From: Thermoplasmata archaeon
Lineage (GTDB): Archaea > Thermoplasmatota > DTKX01 > GCA-020343715
NCBI GenBank assembly: GCA_020343715.1
Contig: CP070808.1
Location: 1,639,929-1,646,611, forward strand
Length of the DNA: 6,683 nt
Reading direction: 5' to 3'
Made by a program: the position numbers and the translations under genes. Below, piece after piece: positions 1-5,507 of this stretch. The stretch's first letter is position 1; each line of letters opens with the position of its first letter. Under the pieces are notes generated by a model that was not told the DNA's origin, ran no database searches, and was given only the letters and a program-made list of their open reading frames with translations.

Positions 1-2028
1 CCCGACCATGATGGCGCCGTCCAGGTCTGACACGACGGTGTACTGGAAGCCAGTGCTCTCCTCGTCCACGACTTCGATCTTCAGCTCCGTCGTGTTGCCC
101 TCCGTCATCGTCCACGAGACCTCGCCGTCAACCGGGACCATCTCACCGACGGACACGACCGTGGGCTCGTCGTTAACCGCGCGAACCGAGACCTCCAGGA
201 CCTGGCTCACGGTGCTGTTCTCGTCGGACACCAGGATGGTGTACTCGAACTCTCCCCCCGTGTCGTCGTAGAACAGGGTTATGACGAAGCCGTCGAGGGA
301 GATGTACCTGTCACCACCCTCCAGGTCGATGAGCAGCTCCTCCATCGGGGTGTCCTCGTCGTAGATGAGGTCGCTGATGTCCAGCGTGCGCTCCTGGTCC
401 TCGAACACCGCCACCTTCTCGATGGGGTCGAAGATGGGCGCGTCGTCCACGTTCTTGATGGACACGTCCATGTAGAAGGTGACGTCGTTGGTGTAGTCGG
501 AGACCAGCAGCTCGACCCTGTCGGTGCCCCCGAAGTCGTAAAGGAGGGTGATGACGTGACCGTTCACGGTGGCGTAGTCGGACAGCGCCCGCACCTTCAG
601 GACCTCCACCGGGGTGTCGACGTCCTCCAGGTAGGGACCGATGTCGAAGTCGTAGGGCTCGTCCTCGTAGACGTCGCTCACCCTGCCGAAGGGTCGGACC
701 AGGGGCGGGTCGTCCACGGGCATCACCGACACGGTGGCCTGGACGGAGTCCACGTGGAGGATGCCGTCGGAGCACCTGACGGTGTAGTACTCGGTGCCGT
801 ACCAGTCCTTGGTGTCCAGCTCGAAGCCCAGCATATGGCCGTCCACCACGGGGCGAACGTGCTGGGACTCGGACATCCATGGGATGGAGAACGTCAGGTT
901 GTCGTCGTGGGTGAACTCGTCGTCAAAGTGCTGTCGCAGGTCGATGACACCGTACTTGTCCTCATCCTCGTTGAGGGTCACGGGCGGGATGGGCTTGTTG
1001 AATATGGGCGCGTCACCCTTCCACGTGACCTTCCACACCGAGACCTTTGGGGAGTTGGTGCCCGAGGCCGTCATGCGGACCTTCAGGGATATGGCCGAGA
1101 CCTGCAACGGGTCGAGCCTGTCCTCCAGGTTCAGGTAGCTGCTGGTGATGTCGGAGAGCCCCTGGAAGGGCAGTTGCGTGGCGGGGTCCACCAGTGATAT
1201 CTGGATCTCCACCGAAGGGTCCTTGATGATGGTTATGCTGAAGCTGGCCCAGTACGTGTCCGGTGGGAGGTTCACCGGGTCCGTGATGGCGGTTCCCGTC
1301 CCTCCCAGCTTGCTGACGGTCACGTTGTCCCAGGCGGCGCTGTCGCCCGGGCCCACCCCCAGGGTCAGGCTCGTGAAGTTCCCGGTGATGGCCCGGTTAG
1401 CCACCACGAACGAGGGGCCCAGCTCCATGGTTATGTCGTCCCCCTCCACGACGATGGCCGCGGAGTACCACTCGTCGGAGGTGAGCAGGGCGTTGGTCTT
1501 GCCGAGGCTGAAGTTGCCCGAGGCGTTCCAGAGCCACATCTGGACCTCGTTCAGGCCCCTGTTGTAGGTGCCCCAGATGGCGGTTCCAGCCCCGTTGTCG
1601 ATGTACACCCTAGGCGCGCCCATGGTCATGAAGCCGGGGGAGAAGTCGAAGCGTATCTCCAGGTCGTGCAGGTCCATGGCCACCTTCGCTTTTGCGCCCT
1701 CCATCTCGGTGCCGTTGGTCAGCATCTTGCCTGCGGAGATCCGCGGGGTTCCCTCGACGGCCTCCCAGGGTGCCAGCTGGAACCTGTCGAACTCGTCCCT
1801 CATGAGCGTCCTATCCACCAGCAGGTCCCCGTTCAGGACGCCCGCGTCGCCCTTCAGCGTCAGGTTGGTGGCGTCGTCGAACGTGTCCTTGAACTCGCCG
1901 TCGATGGAGGTTTGCCGGGATTCCCGGGTCTCGCCGTCGGATGCGCCCGCGGGGCCCACGGCGGCGAGGCCGGCGAGGACCATGAGGGCGGTGAGGAGGA
2001 TGGCTAAGGTCACGGCCTTGGGATTCAT
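1..2028 (-). CDS. Large secreted surface protein, LamG-like domain plus cadherin-like repeats (C-terminus beyond window)
   Basis: The frame is open without a stop from ATG at 2028 to the left edge (676 codons), so this is the N-terminal part of a longer protein. Residues 1-29 form a signal peptide: Lys4, a hydrophobic core, and an Ala-Gly-Ala site before Ser30. Residues about 45-242 look like a LamG/concanavalin-type beta-sandwich and end in WDNVTV (233-238), a typical closing strand. Residues about 250-338 are another beta-rich region I cannot assign. Cadherin-like (tandem-95 type) domains start near 339 (DAPIF), 440 (DDPPL) and 529 (DAPIF), and a fourth, partial one starts near 620 (DEPTV). 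They carry acidic Asp/Glu motifs that usually bind calcium in this fold. About ten N-X-S/T sequons fit an exported glycoprotein. Start: GGAGG lies 9 bases upstream and an in-frame TAG lies directly before ATG. A likely role is adhesion or cell-surface binding; the ligand is unknown. A C-terminal membrane anchor would be expected outside the window. Confidence 0.9.
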   Translation of the reverse strand, partial: MNPKAVTLAILLTALMVLAGLAAVGPAGASDGETRESRQTSIDGEFKDTFDDATNLTLKGDAGVLNGDLLVDRTLMRDEFDRFQLAPWEAVEGTPRISAGKMLTNGTEMEGAKAKVAMDLHDLEIRFDFSPGFMTMGAPRVYIDNGAGTAIWGTYNRGLNEVQMWLWNASGNFSLGKTNALLTSDEWYSAAIVVEGDDITMELGPSFVVANRAITGNFTSLTLGVGPGDSAAWDNVTVSKLGGTGTAITDPVNLPPDTYWASFSITIIKDPSVEIQISLVDPATQLPFQGLSDITSSYLNLEDRLDPLQVSAISLKVRMTASGTNSPKVSVWKVTWKGDAPIFNKPIPPVTLNEDEDKYGVIDLRQHFDDEFTHDDNLTFSIPWMSESQHVRPVVDGHMLGFELDTKDWYGTEYYTVRCSDGILHVDSVQATVSVMPVDDPPLVRPFGRVSDVYEDEPYDFDIGPYLEDVDTPVEVLKVRALSDYATVNGHVITLLYDFGGTDRVELLVSDYTNDVTFYMDVSIKNVDDAPIFDPIEKVAVFEDQERTLDISDLIYDEDTPMEELLIDLEGGDRYISLDGFVITLFYDDTGGEFEYTILVSDENSTVSQVLEVSVRAVNDEPTVVSVGEMVPVDGEVSWTMTEGNTTELKIEVVDEESTGFQYTVVSDLDGAIMVG

Positions 2029-2037
2029 CTAATCTGG

Positions 2038-2042
2038 CCTCC
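2038..2042 (-). promoter_or_regulatory. Ribosome binding site for the surface protein gene
   Basis: On the minus strand the sequence GGAGG lies 9 bases before the ATG at 2028. It supports that start over any other. Confidence 0.75.
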
Positions 2043-2070
2043 AGTGTCGGGTTCGAACATGCCTTTGGGG

Positions 2071-2085
2071 AGATAAACCTTTGCA
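2071..2085 (-). promoter_or_regulatory. Archaeal BRE/TATA promoter of the surface protein gene
   Basis: The minus strand reads GCAAAGGTTTATCT. The A-rich part resembles a BRE, and GTTTATCT (2071-2078) resembles a TATA box. Transcription would start about 24-27 bases downstream, near 2048, giving a leader of about 20 bases that still contains the GGAGG site. The position matches the other promoters in this window. Confidence 0.6.
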
Positions 2086-2110
2086 AGATGGCCACCCCCC
2101 GACCCAGGGT

Positions 2111-2128
2111 GGGGAAAACGGTAAGTAC
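2111..2128 (+). promoter_or_regulatory. Possible weak BRE/TATA promoter of the ABC exporter operon
   Basis: GGGGAAAACG followed by GTAAGTAC (2121-2128) sits about 43 bases before the TTG at 2171, the same distance seen for the clearer promoters here. The TATA match is poor, so the call rests mainly on position. Confidence 0.3.
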
Positions 2129-2159
2129 GCACACATGCTCCTCGTCCGCCGGACAGACC

Positions 2160-2165
2160 GAGGTG
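2160..2165 (+). promoter_or_regulatory. Ribosome binding site that selects the TTG start at 2171
   Basis: GAGGTG lies 5 bases before TTG at 2171. The in-frame alternatives, TTG at 2081 and ATG at 2135, have no comparable site. Confidence 0.55.
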
Positions 2166-2170
2166 TTCCT

Positions 2171-3220
2171 TTGACCACGGCCAGCGATAGTAGAATCGAC
2201 GAGGGCGCCCCCGCCATAGTGGTCGAGGGCCTGGTGCGGAAGTTCGACGAGATAAGGGCCGTCGATGACGTGACGTTCCAGGTGCGCCGGGGCGAGATGT
2301 TCGGGTTCCTGGGGCCCAACGGGGCCGGGAAGACCACCACCATCTCGATGATGTGCACGCTGCTCCATCCCACCGCTGGCAATGTGACGGTCTGGGGGCA
2401 CGACGCCCGCAAGGAGCCCGACGAGGTGAGGTCATCCATCGGCATCGTGTTCCAGGACCAGTCGGTGGACGAGGAACTGACGGGCTACGAGAACATGTGG
2501 TTCCACGCCCGCCTGTACAAGGTGGACAAGGACGTCATCGATGACCGGATAAGGGACCTCCTGGCCATGGTGGAGCTCACCGACCGGGCGGAGGACCAGG
2601 TCAAGACCTACTCGGGGGGTATGAAGCGGCGCCTGGAGATCGCCCGGGGTCTCCTGCACCACCCCCACGTACTGTTCCTGGACGAGCCGACCCTGGGCCT
2701 GGACCCCCAGACCCGGAGGCACATCTGGGACTACATCAGGAAGCTGAACGAGGAGGAGGGGGTGACCATCTTCCTGACCACCCACTACATGGACGAGGCC
2801 GACGAGCTGTGCGACCGGATCGCCATCATCGACAAGGGCAAGATCGTGGCGATAGACACCCCCGAGGGGCTGAAGGCCTCCCTCGGCGGTGACGTGGTCC
2901 GCCTCCGCATGCCCGCCTGCGACGAGGGGTGCCAGGAGGCCCTTCGACAGGTGCCTGGCGTGTCAACCGTCAGGCCCGAGGAAGAAGGTCTCATCCTGGG
3001 AGTGGACGAGGGGGCCAGCACCATACCTCGCATCATAGAGACCATCGGGAGCAGGGACCTGGAGGTGGAGTCGGTCACCCTCAAGATGCCCACCCTTGAG
3101 GACGTGTTCATCCGCAAGACGGGCCACACCCTGCGTGACGAGCGGGTCGAGGGCAAGGACCAGCTCCGTGCCATGGGACGCCGTCACATACGGCGCCGTC
3201 GAGGGGGTGGTCGCCGATGA
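2171..3220 (+). CDS. ABC-2 type exporter, ATP-binding subunit (DrrA/CcmA-like)
   Basis: This cytoplasmic ATPase of 349 residues powers the permease encoded next to it. All nucleotide-binding motifs are present: Walker [10 protein letters not shown] (48-56), Q-loop Gln95, signature YSGGM (147-151), Walker B VLFLDEP (167-173) with catalytic Glu172, D-loop LGLD (175-178) and H-loop His205. Residues about 240-323 form the C-terminal extension typical of the daunorubicin-resistance-type family (DUF4162-like), ending in the usual [11 protein letters not shown]. The family exports drugs, lipids, polysaccharides or peptides; the substrate cannot be read from the sequence. TTG at 2171 is chosen because of the GAGGTG site and because the conserved domain starts soon after ([11 protein letters not shown]). 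A start at 2081 would overlap the divergent promoter region and add 30 residues unlike the family. The last 14 residues are very Arg-rich, and their codons double as the ribosome site of the permease gene. The stop overlaps the next start (ATGA). Confidence 0.95.
   Translation: MTTASDSRIDEGAPAIVVEGLVRKFDEIRAVDDVTFQVRRGEMFGFLGPNGAGKTTTISMMCTLLHPTAGNVTVWGHDARKEPDEVRSSIGIVFQDQSVDEELTGYENMWFHARLYKVDKDVIDDRIRDLLAMVELTDRAEDQVKTYSGGMKRRLEIARGLLHHPHVLFLDEPTLGLDPQTRRHIWDYIRKLNEEEGVTIFLTTHYMDEADELCDRIAIIDKGKIVAIDTPEGLKASLGGDVVRLRMPACDEGCQEALRQVPGVSTVRPEEEGLILGVDEGASTIPRIIETIGSRDLEVESVTLKMPTLEDVFIRKTGHTLRDERVEGKDQLRAMGRRHIRRRRGGGRR
3201..3210 (+). promoter_or_regulatory. Ribosome binding site of the permease gene inside the ATPase gene
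   Basis: GAGGGGGTGG ends 6 bases before the ATG at 3217. It lies in the last codons of the ATPase gene, which supports translational coupling. Confidence 0.6.
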
Positions 3221-4026
3221 GGTTCGACCTGGGGGACGTCTATACCATATGGCTGCGGGAGTTCAAGCGCTGGACCCGCTCCAAGTCCCGGATCATAGCC
3301 TCCATGGCCCAGCCCATCCTTTGGCTGGTCCTGTTCGGCACCGCCTTCGACGCCATGTTCGCCGGCGCCGCCTCGGGAGGATCCGGGGGCGTGCCGGGGG
3401 GCGGTGAGGACCTGGACTTCAAGTCCTTCTTCACCCCCGGAATAGTGGCCATGACGGTGCTGTTCGGCTCCATCTTCGCGGGCATCGGCCTGATATTCGA
3501 CCGGGAGTTCGGGTTCCTCAAGGAGATCATGGTGGCCCCCGTCTCCCGCACCTCCATCATGGCCGGCAAGGGGCTGGGCGGGGCCACGGGAGCCGTCATC
3601 AGCGGGCTGGTCATCCTGGTCCTGGCCGTGGCCATCGGGGCCCAGTTCACCCCCGACATCCCCGTGCCCGTCGCGGCCGTCACGGCGGTGGTCACAGTGG
3701 TCCTCATCTCCCTGGCCTTCGTCAACATGGGCATCGCCTTCGCCACGAAGATCCAGAACTTCGAGGGCTTCCAGATGGTCATGAACTTCCTGGTGATGCC
3801 CATGTTCTTCCTCAGCGGGGCGTTCTACCCCGTGGAGGTCATGCCCACCTGGCTCCAGACGGCCACATACGTCAACCCACTGTTCTACGGCGTCGATGCC
3901 CTCCGCCACTGCTTCAACGGCTCGGCGGCGGCCGCCCTGCCCTTGGGACTGGACCTGCTTGTCCTCATCGCCTTCTTCGTCGCCACCACCGCCATCGGCG
4001 TTGTGCTGTTCAGGAGGATGGAGTGA
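3217..4026 (+). CDS. ABC-2 type exporter, permease subunit (DrrB-like)
   Basis: This 269-residue integral membrane protein forms the transport channel and probably works as a dimer with two copies of the ATPase. Six membrane segments are visible, at about 29-50, 72-94, 119-141, 148-171, 186-204 and 243-264. A Gly-rich loop at 50-65 probably faces outside. The family hallmark FDREFGFLKEIMVAPVSR (94-111) precedes the third segment and contacts the ATPase. FLSGAFYPVEVMPTWLQ (198-214) followed by the YVNPLFYGVDALR stretch is also typical. The length is normal for the family. The gene overlaps the ATPase gene by 4 bases (ATGA), so the two are co-translated. Its 3' end overlaps the convergent propeller gene by 17 bases. 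The substrate is unknown. Confidence 0.94.
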   Translation: MRFDLGDVYTIWLREFKRWTRSKSRIIASMAQPILWLVLFGTAFDAMFAGAASGGSGGVPGGGEDLDFKSFFTPGIVAMTVLFGSIFAGIGLIFDREFGFLKEIMVAPVSRTSIMAGKGLGGATGAVISGLVILVLAVAIGAQFTPDIPVPVAAVTAVVTVVLISLAFVNMGIAFATKIQNFEGFQMVMNFLVMPMFFLSGAFYPVEVMPTWLQTATYVNPLFYGVDALRHCFNGSAAAALPLGLDLLVLIAFFVATTAIGVVLFRRME

Positions 4027-5347
4027 GGTCCTCCCCCTTCTCGCCCCGGATCCTCCAGCCCCTCCACCGGAGCACCAGCACCGCCACCAGCGCGATGCCG
4101 ACAGCGGACCATGCGACCAGGCACTCGGTCATGTTCCCAGCCTCCGTGATGCCCCCCTCGTGGTCGCTGATGGCCACAAGCCGGGACCCCGCGGGGAAGT
4201 AGACCGTCCCGTCACCAGCTACGGCGGGGGATCGGAGCACCGCCTCGTCGAAGGACACGTTCCATCGCTCCGTCCCGTCGGTCCGGAGGTCCATGACGTT
4301 CCCGGCGGCGTCGCCCACGTACACGTGGCCGTCATGGGTCACCAGGGCGGCCGTCGTGCCCACCCGAACGTTTCCGCTGCCGTCGTCCCAGACCATCTCC
4401 ACCGAGACGTTCCAACGCTCGGTCCCGTCGGGTCGGAGGGCAACGAAGACGCTCTGTCCGGTCCCGAAGTAGATGGTGCCGTCCTTGCCCACGGCGGGGG
4501 TCGCCGACGTGGCGGCGAAGGTGTAGTGGGCCCAGCGCTGGGTACCGTTGGGGTGAAGGCCGTAGACGTAACCGTCCCACGAGCCCACCAGGACGGTCCC
4601 GTCGGGAGCCCAGGTGGCGGCGTATCTGATGAGGCCGTTGGTCGTGAATGACCACCGCAAGGTCCCGTCGGCCTCAAGGCAGTACAAGGTGCCGTCGTGG
4701 GAGCCCACGAGGACGGACCCGTCTGGCCCCTCGGTGGGCGACGCCGTGATGGGGCCCCCGGTGTCGTGGTGCCACAGCTCTCCGCCCTCGGGCGTCAGGG
4801 CGTACAGCCGGCGGTCCGAGGAGCCCACATAGATGGTGCCGTCGGCGGACATCATCGGCGAGGACGTCACCGGCCCGCCGGTGGTGAAGGTCCACACCTC
4901 CCGGCCCTTATCCGTCACCATGTACACCTTCCCGTCCACGGACCCGAAGACCACACGCCGGTCGTCCGTCACCAGGGGCGTCGTCCTCACAGCCCCGTCC
5001 GTCTTGTGGCTCCACAGCCTGCGCCCGTCGGGGCCGATGGCGTGGAGGGAGCCGTCGCCCGTCCCCACGAACACGGTCCCCCCCTTCCCGACGGAGGGGG
5101 CCGAGGTGATGGTGGAGGGCAGGTCAACGGTCCAAGTCACGTTGCCGCTGACGCCCGGCACACCCTCGGGGGCGAGCCCCATGTGACGGGCTCCGCCGTG
5201 GGCCATGGGCCATGACGTTCCGGCCAGGGCGGGGTCCTTCCCCCCGATGACGGTGGTCGGGACCAGCCCAATGAGGAGCATGGCGCCGATCAAGACGACC
5301 ACCAATGGACCTACGCCCTTCGACCTTGCGACAAACACCGTATCCAT
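4010..5347 (-). CDS. Membrane-anchored PQQ-like (BamB-type) eight-repeat beta-propeller
   Basis: The 445-residue protein begins with a positively charged stretch and a hydrophobic segment (12-30) that is a signal peptide or anchor. The WPMAHGG motif (46-52) follows and commonly precedes PQQ-like propellers. Eight Trp-initiated repeats start at residues 72, 112, 152, 192, 232, 272, 312 and 362. The first six are each exactly 40 residues and the seventh is 50. They share a W-x(3)-T...P...DGT-V-x-VG...DG-x-LYAL...DG pattern. A C-terminal membrane segment (about 408-427) is followed by a basic tail, so the propeller should face outside. There is no CxxCH heme motif, which argues against a quinohemoprotein dehydrogenase; a scaffold or binding role is more likely. 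Five N-X-S/T sequons fit export. An ATG at 5422 would give 470 residues, but the likely TATA box (5394-5402) lies inside that extension. ATG 5347 has GGAGGAG 10 bases upstream and puts the signal segment at the N-terminus. Confidence 0.9.
   Translation of the reverse strand: MDTVFVARSKGVGPLVVVLIGAMLLIGLVPTTVIGGKDPALAGTSWPMAHGGARHMGLAPEGVPGVSGNVTWTVDLPSTITSAPSVGKGGTVFVGTGDGSLHAIGPDGRRLWSHKTDGAVRTTPLVTDDRRVVFGSVDGKVYMVTDKGREVWTFTTGGPVTSSPMMSADGTIYVGSSDRRLYALTPEGGELWHHDTGGPITASPTEGPDGSVLVGSHDGTLYCLEADGTLRWSFTTNGLIRYAATWAPDGTVLVGSWDGYVYGLHPNGTQRWAHYTFAATSATPAVGKDGTIYFGTGQSVFVALRPDGTERWNVSVEMVWDDGSGNVRVGTTAALVTHDGHVYVGDAAGNVMDLRTDGTERWNVSFDEAVLRSPAVAGDGTVYFPAGSRLVAISDHEGGITEAGNMTECLVAWSAVGIALVAVLVLRWRGWRIRGEKGEDLTPSS
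4145..5134 (-). repeat. Eight tandem propeller repeats, mostly 120 bp each
   Basis: Repeats begin at 5134, 5014, 4894, 4774, 4654, 4534, 4414 and 4264, reading down the minus strand. Units 1-6 are exactly 120 bp. Unit 7 is 150 bp, with ten extra codons. The final unit is taken as 120 bp to match. The similarity is clear at protein level (Trp start, DGT and DG-x-L/V-Y turns) and divergent at DNA level. Confidence 0.85.
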
Positions 5348-5357
5348 CTCCTTCCAG

Positions 5358-5364
5358 CTCCTCC
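5358..5364 (-). promoter_or_regulatory. Ribosome binding site deciding the propeller start
   Basis: The minus strand reads GGAGGAG, 10 bases before ATG at 5347. The longer candidate start at 5422 has no such site. Confidence 0.65.
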
Positions 5365-5393
5365 AGCGTCGCGGTGCTCGATGGCAATGGATG

Positions 5394-5408
5394 GAATATA
5401 ACCGTTCC
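5394..5408 (-). promoter_or_regulatory. Archaeal BRE/TATA promoter of the propeller gene
   Basis: The minus strand reads GGAACGGTTATATTC, a BRE-like stretch followed by the TATA-like GTTATATTC (5394-5402). The predicted transcript start near 5372 lies just upstream of the GGAGGAG site and leaves a short leader. Confidence 0.6.
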
Positions 5409-5449
5409 GTCTCCTCCATCACACGCTGCCTGTGGTCTAATGGCGCCCC

Positions 5450-5461
5450 TTTTGGCCAAAA
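5450..5461 (+). promoter_or_regulatory. Perfect 12-bp palindrome next to the TATA box, possible operator
   Basis: TTTTGGCCAAAA is its own reverse complement. It ends one base before the TATA-like box of the zinc-ribbon gene and covers where the BRE should lie. A dimeric regulator could bind here, or the A-rich half could simply be the BRE. No other copy is present in the window's promoters. Confidence 0.4.
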
Positions 5462-5469
5462 GTATTAAA
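5458..5469 (+). promoter_or_regulatory. Archaeal BRE/TATA promoter of the zinc-ribbon membrane protein gene
   Basis: The A-rich BRE-like AAAA is followed by GTATTAAA (5462-5469). This box lies 39 bases before ATG at 5508, so transcription should start near 5490, just before the ribosome site. Confidence 0.65.
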
Positions 5470-5493
5470 CCACCGAACCGTTCCGCCGGGAAT

Positions 5494-5500
5494 GGAGGAG
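5494..5500 (+). promoter_or_regulatory. Ribosome binding site of the zinc-ribbon gene
   Basis: GGAGGAG lies 7 bases before ATG at 5508. An ATG at 5501 is out of frame and too close to the site. Confidence 0.7.
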
Positions 5501-5507
5501 ATGGTGG

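Noticed and set aside
556..1197. Long plus-strand open frame (and others at 794-1138, 1145-1567, 1568-2032) opposite the surface protein gene
   Set aside because: The minus strand has an unbroken 676-codon frame with signal peptide and recognisable domains. The plus frames give compositionally odd proteins and arise from GC-rich codon use.
1915..1927. CCGGGA-T-TCCCGG inverted repeat
   Set aside because: It lies inside coding sequence just after the signal peptide codons; such short G+C palindromes are expected by chance here.
2045..2066. GTTCGAAC resembling the T-loop of a tRNA
   Set aside because: Flanking bases do not form the five-base T-stem on either strand, and no acceptor or anticodon arm is visible nearby.
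2029..2445. Overlapping minus-strand frames (2025-2435, 2029-2445, 1811-2401) opposite the start of the ATPase gene
   Set aside because: They run across the conserved Walker A region of the ATPase and across the promoter region, and have no recognisable domain.
2921..2934. CxxxC pair (Cys250, Cys254) in the ATPase extension as a metal or redox site
   Set aside because: There are only two Cys and no further ligands nearby; not enough to claim a site.
3184..3909. Minus-strand frame of 241 codons opposite the permease gene
   Set aside because: It is His/Gly/Asp-rich with no domain, and it is a mirror of a clear six-segment permease gene.
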